A stretch of DNA of 64,000 bases from NCBI RefSeq assembly GCF_018128225.1, contig NZ_CP072377.1, positions 186,001 through 250,000 on the forward strand, given 5' to 3'. Every line of letters begins with the position of its first letter. The first letter of the stretch is position 1. Both the position numbers and the translations under genes were made by a program. The notes beneath the pieces were generated by a model. It did not search any database. It saw only the letters and a list, made by a program, of their open reading frames with translations, and was not told the origin of the DNA. The stretch comes from Leptotrichia sp. oral taxon 218. GTDB lineage: Bacteria; Fusobacteriota; Fusobacteriia; Fusobacteriales; Leptotrichiaceae. Positions 26,080 to 34,912 of this stretch are shown here, one piece after another.

Positions 26080-26613
26080 ATGTTTTTAAATTTTATTACA
26101 TTAATTTTTTTAGTTGTTATTTTATTTTTGATAAAAAAATTAGGATTTGGAAATTATGGGAAAAAATTTGTTGTGCAAAATTATTTGGGAGTTGTGTTAG
26201 ATGGAGAAAATAGAATTTTTATAAAAGTAAAAAAGAAAAATTTTTATTTTTTTGAAAGAGAAAAAAATTATGAAATAAAATATATTCGTGGAAAAAATAA
26301 TTTTGAAGAAATAAAAGAATATTTTGATGTGACATTAAAAAATCAAGATTTTATAATAAAAGAAATAAATTCAAATAATTTTTTTGATTTTCAAAAAAAA
26401 GTAATTATTCTTTTGAGAAATCCAATTTCGGTCTTAAATAAAATTCCAATTAATTTTTTGCCAGAAACAGAATTAAAAAGTTTGATTTATGAAATGGCAG
26501 AATTTGAAATAGTTGAAATTGAGCGAAAAGATTTTAAAACATTTTTTGAAAAATTATTATATTTAAAGTTTAAAAAATTAGGAGAAAATAAAGAAAATAT
26601 CAAAAATAAATAA
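26080..26613 (+). CDS. Hypothetical protein with one N-terminal membrane segment
   Basis: This 177-residue protein starts with a hydrophobic helix (MFLNFITLIFLVVILFLIKK) and continues as a soluble Lys/Phe/Glu-rich domain. The ATG at 26080 follows AAAGGGTGG at a good distance; the GTG at 26071 overlaps that box. No family is recognised. It is probably an inner-membrane accessory protein of the T4SS locus by position only. Confidence 0.55.
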   Translation: MFLNFITLIFLVVILFLIKKLGFGNYGKKFVVQNYLGVVLDGENRIFIKVKKKNFYFFEREKNYEIKYIRGKNNFEEIKEYFDVTLKNQDFIIKEINSNNFFDFQKKVIILLRNPISVLNKIPINFLPETELKSLIYEMAEFEIVEIERKDFKTFFEKLLYLKFKKLGENKENIKNK

Positions 26614-26651
26614 AAGAAAAAAATAAAAAAATAAAAAAAGGAAAAAAAATA

Positions 26652-27155
26652 ATGAAGAAAAAAATTATTGATTTTATTTTATCGCTGGAAGATGAAATTA
26701 TTATAAAAGGAGTAAAACTTCCTAAAAAATATATTTTTATAGGAATTTTAGCGTTAATTATTTATTTTGTAATTTTATTAATTAATTTAAATTTTTCTAG
26801 AACTCCAATTTTTGGAGAAAAAAGAAATCCTGAATATAAAAATATTATTTTGAAAAATCAAGAAAAAGATTTTGAAAAAATGAAATCGTTTGTGGAAGAA
26901 CCTGAAGAAAAAGAGAGTTCTTATGAAGAAAATATTCAAAAATTTTTAAATATTTCGAATGAAGAAATAAAAAAAATATTTAGAGAACAAAATTTGAATA
27001 TTTCCGACGCAGAAATTGATAATTTTAGAAAAAATTTTTTGACAAGTATGCCAAAAAATCAAGTTCAAATTGAAAAAAAGATTGAGAAATTAAAAAATTT
27101 AGATATAGATACATCGAAAATTATTCATGAAAAAGCGAAAGAAATAAATAGATAA
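26652..27155 (+). CDS. Hypothetical bitopic membrane protein
   Basis: This 167-residue protein has a short cytoplasmic start, one membrane segment at about residues 26-48 (YIFIGILALIIYFVILLINL) and a charged, helical extracytoplasmic domain rich in Glu and Lys. No catalytic motif is visible. It lies between two accessory membrane genes with an AAAAGGAAAAA box upstream. A structural role in the secretion apparatus is possible but unproven. Confidence 0.55.
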   Translation: MKKKIIDFILSLEDEIIIKGVKLPKKYIFIGILALIIYFVILLINLNFSRTPIFGEKRNPEYKNIILKNQEKDFEKMKSFVEEPEEKESSYEENIQKFLNISNEEIKKIFREQNLNISDAEIDNFRKNFLTSMPKNQVQIEKKIEKLKNLDIDTSKIIHEKAKEINR

Positions 27156-27223
27156 ATAGATATAAATTAATAAATTAAAAAAATAAAATTTTAAAATAAA
27201 AAAATAAAAGAAAGGAGAGATAA

Positions 27224-28309
27224 TTGCTTTGTGCTATAAATTTTTTTAGATTTATAAAAGGAATTTTGAAAATTTTTTTGTTTAAAAAAATTGAAATTGA
27301 GATTTTGAATGAAAACGATTTAGGGAAATCTGGTTTAGATTTGATAAAAAATAAAATTTCATCTGGAACGACAGATTTTTTTTCAATTTTAAATAATGGC
27401 GAAGTTGAACTTTCGAGAATAATTATGTCCGTTATGATTTTTTTAATTGTCATAAATATTTTATGGAAAATTTTAAAAAATGGATTTAGTGGTTCAATTG
27501 AAGAAATTGTAAAAAATATTTTAGTTGAAATTAGTTTAAAATCTCCATATTTTGTATTTGTTGCAATATATCCAGTAATTATGAAAAAAATTATTGTGCC
27601 AGTTTTTTTATTTAAATTGCCGACTTATATTTATAGTGACTTTATAAAAGCGAGTAATATTTTTATGAAAAATGGAAAATATTTAACTTATGCTGATTTA
27701 GCCATTCACATTTTTAAAAAGGGAATTCCTTTGATTGTAGCAAGTTATGGAAATGGAATTTTGGCTCAACCTAATGCGATTGGAGGACTTTTTGGGTTTT
27801 TTGGAACAATTTGGAAAACGATTTTGCAATGGTTTACAAATCCCGAAGAAATTGTTACAAATTCACTAAATACATTTGGAATGTTATTTTCTATTTCAAG
27901 AATGATTATACAAACTGTATTTTTTCGTCCGCTTACGGCAGGAATGGGACTTATGACGATTTTGACACTTTTAAAAATAGTTTTAAATATGTTTTTTAGC
28001 ACATTATCGTTTATTGTCTCAACTTCAGTTGGATTATTTTATATGATTTTTGGAATGCATGAAATTACAAGAGATAAAGCACTTAATACTTTGGAAATAA
28101 TAATAAGTGGATTTTTACAATATCTTGTAAATTTTGCAGTTGCAATTTTGCTTTCGATGGCAATTCAAAATTTGGGAGAAGCAGTGATAAAAAATGGAGT
28201 TATTATTACGCCTTTTAATTTGGTAAATATGATAAAAATATTTTTGTGTATAAGTTTTTTGCAAAATATTGTTTATGGAGTGGCACAAAGTTTGGCAGAT
28301 AGTTTTTAA
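27224..28309 (+). CDS. VirB6/TrbL-like polytopic inner-membrane protein 1
   Basis: This 361-residue protein has at least six hydrophobic segments: about 65-85, 105-125, 165-190, 235-265, 270-295 and 335-355. The TrbL/VirB6 family forms the inner-membrane channel part of T4SS. Segments such as FRPLTAGMGLMTILTLLKIV and VSTSVGLFYMIFGMHEITRD are consistent with TrbL-like organisation. The start is a TTG at 27224, placed 6 bases after AAAGGAGAG; no ATG is available nearby. The next gene follows after 11 bases. Assignment rests on topology and context. Confidence 0.65.
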   Translation: MLCAINFFRFIKGILKIFLFKKIEIEILNENDLGKSGLDLIKNKISSGTTDFFSILNNGEVELSRIIMSVMIFLIVINILWKILKNGFSGSIEEIVKNILVEISLKSPYFVFVAIYPVIMKKIIVPVFLFKLPTYIYSDFIKASNIFMKNGKYLTYADLAIHIFKKGIPLIVASYGNGILAQPNAIGGLFGFFGTIWKTILQWFTNPEEIVTNSLNTFGMLFSISRMIIQTVFFRPLTAGMGLMTILTLLKIVLNMFFSTLSFIVSTSVGLFYMIFGMHEITRDKALNTLEIIISGFLQYLVNFAVAILLSMAIQNLGEAVIKNGVIITPFNLVNMIKIFLCISFLQNIVYGVAQSLADSF

Positions 28310-28320
28310 GAGGAGAATTT

Positions 28321-29391
28321 ATGAAAATAAAAAATTTTTTTATAAAAAGATTTATTTTAATATTAATATTTTTAGTAAATTCAACATTGTTCGCAAATTT
28401 TGAATCCGATACTTTTAGTAAAATATTTAAAGAGTATACATTAAAAGGAAATGATATAGTCTCAAACTTTATTGATTCAATTTATTTTGGTGGAATTATT
28501 TTATATCGTGGAATTTCATTTAAAATAAGTCAAATTTTTGGATATATTTTACTTTTTTTCATGATTATAAATATTTTGCAAATAATTTTAAAAAATGTTG
28601 GACAAATTGATATTTATGGAATATTTAAAATGATAATTCCAACTTTTGTAATAAATCTTTTTATTTCTTTTGTACTTGTTACACCAGTTCATTATTCATT
28701 AAAATTTGGTTTTGGAAAAAATCAGTTTTATAAAAATAAAATATTTTCTGGAACTTTTTTAACATATTTTGTCGAAAGTATTTTTTCGATGTTTTATAAA
28801 TTTGGAATTTTGTTTTTTGGAGATACAAGTTTTTTGTATACAACGCCTGGAAAAATTTCAAAAATATTTTTGACAAAGCCATTTGAAGTTTTAAAAGATA
28901 TTTTACAAAAAATGACTTTATCTGGAATTTTTGAAATGATTATAAAAATAATGATATTAATTTTTTGCATGTGGATAATAAGTAGAATTTTATCAAAATT
29001 TGTGGGAAATATTTTTACAGCTTTGATACTCTCTTCAGTATCAACAATATATTTAATTTTTTTAACTTTGGATTCGACAAAAAAAATTGGATTTGAAGGA
29101 ATAAAATTAATTATAAAACAAGCAGTCACATTATTTATTTCAGTTGCAATAATGGGAATTACTTATCAAATTTTAAATATAATATCAATTTCGAGCAGTA
29201 TTGATGGAATTGCAGCTTTTTCAGTTATTATTTTAGTTTTACAAAAAATTATGTGGAATATAAGTAATGTTGTAAATTCAATTTTGGACGGAGCGGGAAT
29301 CGGAAAAGAGAAAGAAAGTAAAAAAGAAAAAGAAGAAAATTTGAAATTTAATGAAAAAGATAAAAAAAATGAAAAAAACAAAAAAAAATAA
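28321..29391 (+). CDS. VirB6/TrbL-like polytopic protein 2 (paralogue of the IStron-split gene)
   Basis: This 356-residue protein has a signal-like N-terminus (FILILIFLVNSTLFANF) and six or so membrane segments, ending in a Lys/Glu tail. It aligns along its length with the split gene at 49363-49845 plus 51733-52248. Shared blocks are IILYRGIS-K-SQI-G-I, the T-PV-Y-KFGF region, the E-FFSMFYKFG junction region and MMGISYNLLN-type sequence (here IMGITYQILNIISI). This paralogue is uninterrupted and so shows where the IStron entered the other copy. It starts with ATG after AGAGGAG. Confidence 0.72.
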   Translation: MKIKNFFIKRFILILIFLVNSTLFANFESDTFSKIFKEYTLKGNDIVSNFIDSIYFGGIILYRGISFKISQIFGYILLFFMIINILQIILKNVGQIDIYGIFKMIIPTFVINLFISFVLVTPVHYSLKFGFGKNQFYKNKIFSGTFLTYFVESIFSMFYKFGILFFGDTSFLYTTPGKISKIFLTKPFEVLKDILQKMTLSGIFEMIIKIMILIFCMWIISRILSKFVGNIFTALILSSVSTIYLIFLTLDSTKKIGFEGIKLIIKQAVTLFISVAIMGITYQILNIISISSSIDGIAAFSVIILVLQKIMWNISNVVNSILDGAGIGKEKESKKEKEENLKFNEKDKKNEKNKKK

Positions 29392-29628
29392 AGATTTAGA
29401 AATAGAAGTAAAGAATAAAAATAGTTTATCTAAAAAAATCAGAGAAAAAGTGATAAGAAGAGAGAAAATAAAGATTTAGAAATAGAAGTAAAGAATAAAA
29501 ATAGTTTATCTAAAAAAATCAGAGAAAAAGTGATAAGAAGAGAGAAAATAAAGATTTAAAAATAAAAGTAAAGAATAAAAATAATTTATTTGAAAAAAGA
29601 TCAGCGAAAAAGTGAGAAGAAGGGAAAA
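29391..29628 (+). repeat. 80-bp tandem repeat, three copies
   Basis: Units begin with AAGATTTAGAAATAGAAG at 29391 and 29471, and a diverged unit begins at 29551. The first two copies are identical over 80 bases. The repeat carries no open frame and lies between two TrbL-like genes. It fills the only large gap in this part of the operon. Confidence 0.85.
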
Positions 29629-29636
29629 GATAAAAA

Positions 29637-30938
29637 ATGAAAATAAAAAAAATGACATTGTTAATTTTAACTATTGGAATTTTTTTGGCAGCAACAAATA
29701 CTTTTGGGAAAATTCAAAGTCTTGAAAGAAATAATTTTCAAAATCAAAATTTTGATGAAGAAGCTATTTTTAATTTTGGTACAATTTTATCAACTGCTGC
29801 GACTGGAATTTCAGCATATAACATTGGAATAGCTGTCAATGCAATAAAATCTTCAAATTTAAATTATGAAAATGACATTGGCACAAAGCCGATTATGTGG
29901 GATAAAATAGAGTTAAAATATTGGGAAATTATTGCTGTAGCAGCATTTATGGCAAATGAAACGAGAGAAATTAAAAATATAAGCAATGGAAATAATGGTT
30001 ATATAAAAAATTTAAATTATGAAAAATCTCCAATTGGAAAAATGGAAGACACAAAAGATGTTCGAAGTAAAATAATTATAAATTTATTTAAAATAGTTGG
30101 AAATATCACTGACAATGTTGGGAGGATACTTTCAAATGTTTTGGCAGCTTTTCTTTTACTTATGGGAATTACTGAAATTTTAATTGGAATTCTTAAAAGT
30201 ATTTTAGAAATTGAAAATATAAATTCAAGTATAATAATTCAAATTTTAAAAAATATGATTCCTAAAATTGCAGTTATTGGAATTATTTTTTCATTTTTGG
30301 CAAACAGTTTTTTTTGGAATTTTTATACTGGAGCATTATTTAATTTTTCAATGAAAATTGGCGGAATGTTATCGGGACAAAATTTTGACATAAAAAATTT
30401 GCCAAATTATTTAACAAAATTATTTGATGTTCCATTTTCAATTATGGTTCAAGGAATAAAAATGATGTTTAATATACAAGGAGTTGTCAATAATATAATG
30501 CCGTTAATTTTGCTATTTTCTGGAATTTTATTTTTATATTTTATTTTTAAGGCAGTTATTGAAATAATGTCAATTTTAATTGATTATTTAGTAATTGGTT
30601 GTTTTTCGATGTGTATCATTATATTTTCAGTTTTAAAAGTTACAAGAAATATCGGAACTGGAGTAGTTGGAGCGGTAATTTATGCGATAACAAATGTTAT
30701 TGTGCTATTTTTATTAGCTGGAATTAGTTTTTCACTAACTGATAAAATTGAAAAAAGTGGAATCAGCAGCATCTCAAAGTTATTTGAGTTGATATTTACG
30801 CTTTATATTGCAGTTTTGCTTTTAACAAAAATAAGAGAAATTGGAAAATCAATTTATTCTGGAAAAGTATTTGGATTGAAGGGGACAGAAATTTTTGGAG
30901 AATTTAAAATGCCATTTAACAAAATAAAAAATTTATAA
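29637..30938 (+). CDS. VirB6/TrbL-like polytopic protein 3
   Basis: This 433-residue protein has an N-terminal signal peptide (LLILTIGIFLAATNTFGK), a periplasmic region of about 130 residues and then six membrane segments between about residues 165 and 410. The pattern of a large periplasmic N-terminus followed by a hydrophobic core (VLAAFLLLMGITEILIGILK, YFIFKAVIEIMSILIDYLVI) matches TrbL rather than a transporter. The starting ATG follows AAGGGAAAAG. A terminator follows the stop codon, marking the end of this transcription unit. Confidence 0.65.
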   Translation: MKIKKMTLLILTIGIFLAATNTFGKIQSLERNNFQNQNFDEEAIFNFGTILSTAATGISAYNIGIAVNAIKSSNLNYENDIGTKPIMWDKIELKYWEIIAVAAFMANETREIKNISNGNNGYIKNLNYEKSPIGKMEDTKDVRSKIIINLFKIVGNITDNVGRILSNVLAAFLLLMGITEILIGILKSILEIENINSSIIIQILKNMIPKIAVIGIIFSFLANSFFWNFYTGALFNFSMKIGGMLSGQNFDIKNLPNYLTKLFDVPFSIMVQGIKMMFNIQGVVNNIMPLILLFSGILFLYFIFKAVIEIMSILIDYLVIGCFSMCIIIFSVLKVTRNIGTGVVGAVIYAITNVIVLFLLAGISFSLTDKIEKSGISSISKLFELIFTLYIAVLLLTKIREIGKSIYSGKVFGLKGTEIFGEFKMPFNKIKNL

Positions 30939-30960
30939 TTTAAAAAATTTTTAAAAATAA

Positions 30961-30999
30961 AAAATAACTCAAAATGAAATTGTTAGAGTTATTTTTTTT
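30961..30999. terminator. Bidirectional terminator
   Basis: AAAATAACTC (30961-30970) pairs with GAGTTATTTT (30986-30995) and is followed by T's on the plus strand and by A-rich sequence on the other side. It separates the convergent TrbL-like gene (plus) and the hypothetical gene at 31007 (minus). Confidence 0.82.
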
Positions 31000-31006
31000 A
31001 ATATAA

Positions 31007-31756
31007 TTATCTGTTTAAATATTCTGGAAATTGACTAATTATTTTCATATTTTCAATATCAATTTTATTTTTTTTTATTTCGTAAAGAAAATTTAATTTT
31101 ATGAAATTATTCGAAATATTTTTAAAGTTTTCATCCAAAATTTTTTGATTTTTTAAATTTATAGAATTTATATTTTTTTGTCTTTTTTTAAGAAAAATTT
31201 TTAAATTCAAAAAATTGTTTTTTAAATTAAAAATATAAAAAGAGTATTCATATTCAAAAATTTTTTTTTCTTTTTTATATTTTTTTAAATTATCAAAATT
31301 TTCGTTTTTTAAAATATTTAATTCAAAAAAATTATAAAATTTTATTTTATTTATTGAATCAATAGAATATTTTAAAGATAATTTTGAAATATTTTTCTTT
31401 TTTGAAAAAAGTTTTTTTAAATTATCAAAATCATTAAATTTATTTTTTGAATTATTTTTAAATTCTCTTTTTAAATCTTTTTCAAAATTATATTCAAAAA
31501 TTTGTTTAAAGTTTTCAAATTCTAAAAAATTAAATTTTTTTTCAAAATTTTTTATTTCAGAAATTTTATTCTGTAAAAATATTTTATTTATATTTTGAAA
31601 AATAAAATTTTCATTCAAATATTTTTTTGTTTCAAAATTGTAATTTAAGTTTAAATCGTTAAAATTATGAAATAATAATAATTCGTTATCAAAAAAATTA
31701 TCTTTTAAATATTCAAACATTTTGTCTATTATTCTATCTTTATTTTTATAAAACAT
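31007..31756 (-). CDS. Hypothetical AT-saturated protein
   Basis: This 249-residue protein is rich in Asn, Lys, Phe, Leu and Ile and has no membrane segment, signal peptide or motif that I recognise. Its start overlaps the end of the NlpC/P60 gene by 11 bases, suggesting translational coupling with that hydrolase. The open frame is long for such AT-rich DNA and continuous, so it is probably a real gene. A regulator or chaperone of the hydrolase is conceivable, but nothing in the sequence shows it. Confidence 0.5.
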   Translation of the reverse strand: MFYKNKDRIIDKMFEYLKDNFFDNELLLFHNFNDLNLNYNFETKKYLNENFIFQNINKIFLQNKISEIKNFEKKFNFLEFENFKQIFEYNFEKDLKREFKNNSKNKFNDFDNLKKLFSKKKNISKLSLKYSIDSINKIKFYNFFELNILKNENFDNLKKYKKEKKIFEYEYSFYIFNLKNNFLNLKIFLKKRQKNINSINLKNQKILDENFKNISNNFIKLNFLYEIKKNKIDIENMKIISQFPEYLNR

Positions 31757-32366
31757 CTACAATCCTTTTTATTATAACAATTTTTGACAAAAAATATCCT
31801 TGATTAAGTGGAACAATAACAACCTTTTTATTTTTACTGGAAGCATGAATTAAATTTCCACTTCCTAAATAAATTCCCACATGTGAAACTGTATTTGGAC
31901 GATTTTTGTCCGTTTCAAAAAAAATCAAATCGCCTTTTCTTATTTTATCTAGTGTAATAGTTTTTCCAACCTTTGCTTGATTTTGTGAAACTCTTGGAAG
32001 TTTAATCCCCACTGATAAATAGACATTTTTTACAAAAGCTGAGCAGTCAATTCCATTTCTTGTAGTTCCACCCCATAAATATGGAGTTCCCAAGTAAGTA
32101 TTCGATTCTCTTATTATTTTGTTGAGCAAATTGTTTAATAGAGTTTTTTTATTTTTCGGATTATTAATCAATTTTACATCTGTATTTAAATTCCTTTCAA
32201 AAGATTTTATACCCACATCTCCAATTTCGGAAATTTCTTTTTCAAATTGAGAATTTTTTATATTTAAATTTAAATTATCAATTTTGTCTTTTTCCATTGT
32301 AAATCGCAAACCATTTGTAAAAGATAAAACAGTTGTTATAAAAAAAGCAAAAATTATTTTTTTCAT
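31746..32366 (-). CDS. Secreted NlpC/P60 peptidoglycan endopeptidase
   Basis: This 206-residue protein has a cleavable signal peptide (MKKIIFAFFITTVLSFTNG) and a C-terminal NlpC/P60 domain from about residue 90. The catalytic Cys lies in NGIDCSAFVKNVYL, the His in TVSHVGIYLGSGNLIHAS, and the polar third residue in the following strand. YLGTPYLWGG is the family opening. It hydrolyses D-gamma-Glu-meso-diaminopimelate bonds and could open the cell wall for the secretion machine, the VirB1 role. It is divergent from the pilin gene at 32527. Confidence 0.87.
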   Translation of the reverse strand: MKKIIFAFFITTVLSFTNGLRFTMEKDKIDNLNLNIKNSQFEKEISEIGDVGIKSFERNLNTDVKLINNPKNKKTLLNNLLNKIIRESNTYLGTPYLWGGTTRNGIDCSAFVKNVYLSVGIKLPRVSQNQAKVGKTITLDKIRKGDLIFFETDKNRPNTVSHVGIYLGSGNLIHASSKNKKVVIVPLNQGYFLSKIVIIKRIVDVL

Positions 32367-32389
32367 TTTTCTTTCCCCCTTTTTTATTT

Positions 32390-32418
32390 ATTTTAATATT
32401 ATTTTTATAAAAAGTCAA
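32390..32418 (-). promoter_or_regulatory. Promoter of the NlpC/P60 gene
   Basis: On the minus strand TTGACT (complement of 32413-32418) and TAAAAT (complement of 32390-32395) are 17 bases apart, about 24 bases upstream of the gene start at 32366. Confidence 0.6.
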
Positions 32419-32467
32419 GATAAAATTTATATATTTTTTTAAAATTTAATTTTTAATTAATTTAAAC

Positions 32468-32496
32468 TTGACAAAAAAAGATTATAAAGTTATAAT
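32468..32496 (+). promoter_or_regulatory. Consensus promoter of the pilin-virB11 operon
   Basis: TTGACA (32468-32473) and TATAAT (32491-32496) are spaced by exactly 17 bases and lie 30 bases before the start codon of the VirB2-like gene. This is the strongest promoter match inside the T4SS locus. Confidence 0.8.
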
Positions 32497-32526
32497 TAAA
32501 AAAAGATTAATAATTAGGAGAAAAAT

Positions 32527-32868
32527 ATGAAAAGTAAAAAAATATTTATAATTATAATATTTATGTTGCTAATATTTCCAGTTTTTTCAGGTGAAATAGA
32601 TAAAACCGCTTCAGAAGTGACCCAAGATGTAAATGGAATTTTATTTGGATTTATTGAATTTTTACAGTGGACGATAACTGGAGTTATGCTGATTGTTGCA
32701 ATTTTAGGAATTATTCCAGAAATTTTTTCTTCTGGAAAGCCACCAGATTTGGCAGCCGTTTTTATGAAATTTATTCAGGCAGCATTTATTATTGGATTGA
32801 CTTGGGCGATTGGAGATTTTATTTTTTGGATTTTTGGAGCAAATATTAATTTTAATTTGGTTTTGTAA
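32527..32868 (+). CDS. virB2: VirB2/TrbC-like pilin 1
   Basis: This 113-residue protein has a signal peptide (IIIIFMLLIFPVFSG) and two membrane segments (about 45-66 and 85-108) separated by a short Lys/Pro loop (SSGKPPD), which is the topology of VirB2/TrbC pilin subunits. The pilin is assembled into the extracellular T4SS filament. It sits first in the operon containing the VirB11 gene, behind a consensus promoter. A TraF-like peptidase at 23245 could process it. A second similar protein is encoded at 41473. Confidence 0.75.
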   Translation: MKSKKIFIIIIFMLLIFPVFSGEIDKTASEVTQDVNGILFGFIEFLQWTITGVMLIVAILGIIPEIFSSGKPPDLAAVFMKFIQAAFIIGLTWAIGDFIFWIFGANINFNLVL

Positions 32869-32920
32869 TTAAAGAAAATTTATAATAAAAAAAGAGGGGA
32901 AAAAAGGGAGAAAAAAATAA

Positions 32921-34030
32921 ATGGAAGAGATAAAAGTTTTTGTCAAAGAAATAGAAAAAGAAAATAAAAAGACTAAAATGGAAGTTTTAGAAAAAAATCC
33001 TGACAATATTGGACTTGAAGATTTGAGTTATATTACAACTTATGATTCAATTTTTTCAAAATTGCCATATAGATATAAACAAATTATCAAAGTTAGAGAA
33101 GACAGCGAGGTTATATTTTCACAATTTGGAAAAGAGATTATGACGCTTTTAAAAGATAAAAACATCAATGAAATTAATTTAAATCAAGATGGATTTATAA
33201 GAGTGGATATGTTTGGAAAGGGGAAATTTAAGACAGATATAATTTTGGAGACAGATCGGGCGGAAAATATGATAAAGTTAATTGCCGATTATAACCATGC
33301 CATAATTTCTGAAGAAGAACCAATTTTATCGACAAATCTTCCAACTGGTGAAAGAATTGAGTGTTTAATGGGTGATATTGTAAAAGGTCAGCCAGTTTTT
33401 TCACTGCGAAAAAGACCGTCTAAAATTTTTCCGCTGACTGATTATGTAAATACTGGAAAACTTTTGGAAGAATATAGAAAAAAACTTGTGGAAGAAATAC
33501 ATAATGGAGCAAATATTTTAATTGCTGGAGGAGTTGGAACTGGAAAAACTACTCTTGCAAACGCTTGTATCAACGAATTAAGAGGGACAGAAAAGCGAAT
33601 AATTATAATTGAAGATACGCCTGAAATTATATGCGACTGTGACAATAAAGTAGAACTTACAACTTCAAAATATGTAAAACTTGCTGATTTATTGAAAACT
33701 TCAATGCGGCTTAATGGAGATACTGTTATTGTTGGAGAATCGAGAACTGGAGAAGAAGTTGATATTTTACTGAAAATTTGGAATTCTGGTGCGAAAGGAG
33801 GATTTAATACAATTCATGCTGATGATAGTCAATCTGCATTAAAAAAAATGGAGCAGTACATGCTCTCGATAACTTCTGTTCCGCAAATTGAAGAAATAAT
33901 ACAAGCTGTAAATATTGTGATTACTGTAAAGAAAAAAATGGATAGCAGTAATTATATAAGTGAAATAATGAGAGTAAAAGGTTATGACTATAAAAATAAA
34001 AAATATATTTTGGAAGATTTAATTGAATAA
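32921..34030 (+). CDS. virB11: VirB11/TrbB-type secretion ATPase
   Basis: This 369-residue hexameric traffic ATPase energises pilus assembly and substrate transfer at the cytoplasmic side. Walker A is GGVGTGKTTLAN near residue 203, the Asp box IIIIEDTPEI follows, Walker B-like and His-box segments are seen as MRLNGDTVIVGESRTGEEVD and GFNTIHADD. An N-terminal domain of about 150 residues precedes. All key residues are present. The start follows AGAGGGG at 32896 upstream in an A-rich leader. It belongs with virB8-like, virD4 and virB4 genes on the same strand. Confidence 0.9.
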   Translation: MEEIKVFVKEIEKENKKTKMEVLEKNPDNIGLEDLSYITTYDSIFSKLPYRYKQIIKVREDSEVIFSQFGKEIMTLLKDKNINEINLNQDGFIRVDMFGKGKFKTDIILETDRAENMIKLIADYNHAIISEEEPILSTNLPTGERIECLMGDIVKGQPVFSLRKRPSKIFPLTDYVNTGKLLEEYRKKLVEEIHNGANILIAGGVGTGKTTLANACINELRGTEKRIIIIEDTPEIICDCDNKVELTTSKYVKLADLLKTSMRLNGDTVIVGESRTGEEVDILLKIWNSGAKGGFNTIHADDSQSALKKMEQYMLSITSVPQIEEIIQAVNIVITVKKKMDSSNYISEIMRVKGYDYKNKKYILEDLIE

Positions 34031-34072
34031 GTTTATTAAATTGATTAAAAGTTTGAATTAAAGGGGAAAATT

Positions 34073-34903
34073 GTGAATATAAAAGAAATAAAAAAAATTA
34101 GTGAAAAATACGAATTTGGAAATTTAAGTAGTTCCAAAGGTATGAAGACATCTGTTGAAATGATGTATCATTCAACTGTAAAAATTCAAAAATATTTGAA
34201 AATATTACATTTTATAATAATTTGTTTAACTTTGACAAATTTTGCAACACTTCTAGGATTAATTTATAGAAGTGTAAAAAATCCTTATATTCCTTATGTT
34301 ATAAGAGTTGATAAAGAAAATTCCGTCAATGGGCAAATCTTGAATACTAAAAATTCTAGCAATCAAAATGTTGATGAAAAATTAGTTGAATATTTTTTGG
34401 TTGATTTTGTGAAAAAAATAAGGACTGTTTACAGGGATAGCGAATTTTATAAAGGGCAGACAAGAGAAAAAATGGCATTTGTAAATAATTTGGCAAAAGC
34501 AAAAATTGAAGATTTTATTGCTAATAAAACTAACACAAATGAAGTTTTGAGAATGCAAAAATCAATTTCAGTTGAAATTGAGAGTTTTGTTAAAATAGAC
34601 AAGGACAAATATCAAGTCAATTTTAAGGAAACGACTTATTCGCAAAATGGGATACCTGAAAAAGAAGCTAAGTATACAATGGTAGCTTTTTTGGATAAAG
34701 TTGCAGTTAATTCAAATGCGATGGTTAGATTAAATCCATTGGGACTTATAATAAAAGATGTGGAATTTGGAAATGTGAGTCAAAATGTTATGCAAAATCC
34801 GATTCCGATTCAACAAAATAATGGGAACTCTTCAAAATTTAACCAAAATCCTAGAACTCAAAATATAGAAATAGAACCGATGGAAAATCAAAATTCACAG
34901 TAG
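34073..34903 (+). CDS. virB8: VirB8/TrbF-like inner-membrane assembly protein
   Basis: This 276-residue protein has a short cytoplasmic N-terminus, one membrane segment at about residues 43-65 and a periplasmic domain with the VirB8/TrbF fold. Typical features are YIPYVIRVDKE after the membrane segment, the KYQVNFKETTY strand and NPLGLIIKDVEFG near the end. The tail is rich in Asn and Gln. VirB8 nucleates T4SS assembly by binding VirB9 and VirB10. The start is GTG at 34073 after AAGGGGAA. Confidence 0.8.
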   Translation: MNIKEIKKISEKYEFGNLSSSKGMKTSVEMMYHSTVKIQKYLKILHFIIICLTLTNFATLLGLIYRSVKNPYIPYVIRVDKENSVNGQILNTKNSSNQNVDEKLVEYFLVDFVKKIRTVYRDSEFYKGQTREKMAFVNNLAKAKIEDFIANKTNTNEVLRMQKSISVEIESFVKIDKDKYQVNFKETTYSQNGIPEKEAKYTMVAFLDKVAVNSNAMVRLNPLGLIIKDVEFGNVSQNVMQNPIPIQQNNGNSSKFNQNPRTQNIEIEPMENQNSQ

Positions 34904-34912
34904 GAGAAAATT

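Noticed and set aside
29391-29628. Possible CRISPR array
   Set aside because: The units are 80 bases long, contiguous and without unique spacers, so this is a plain tandem repeat. No cas genes are in the window.
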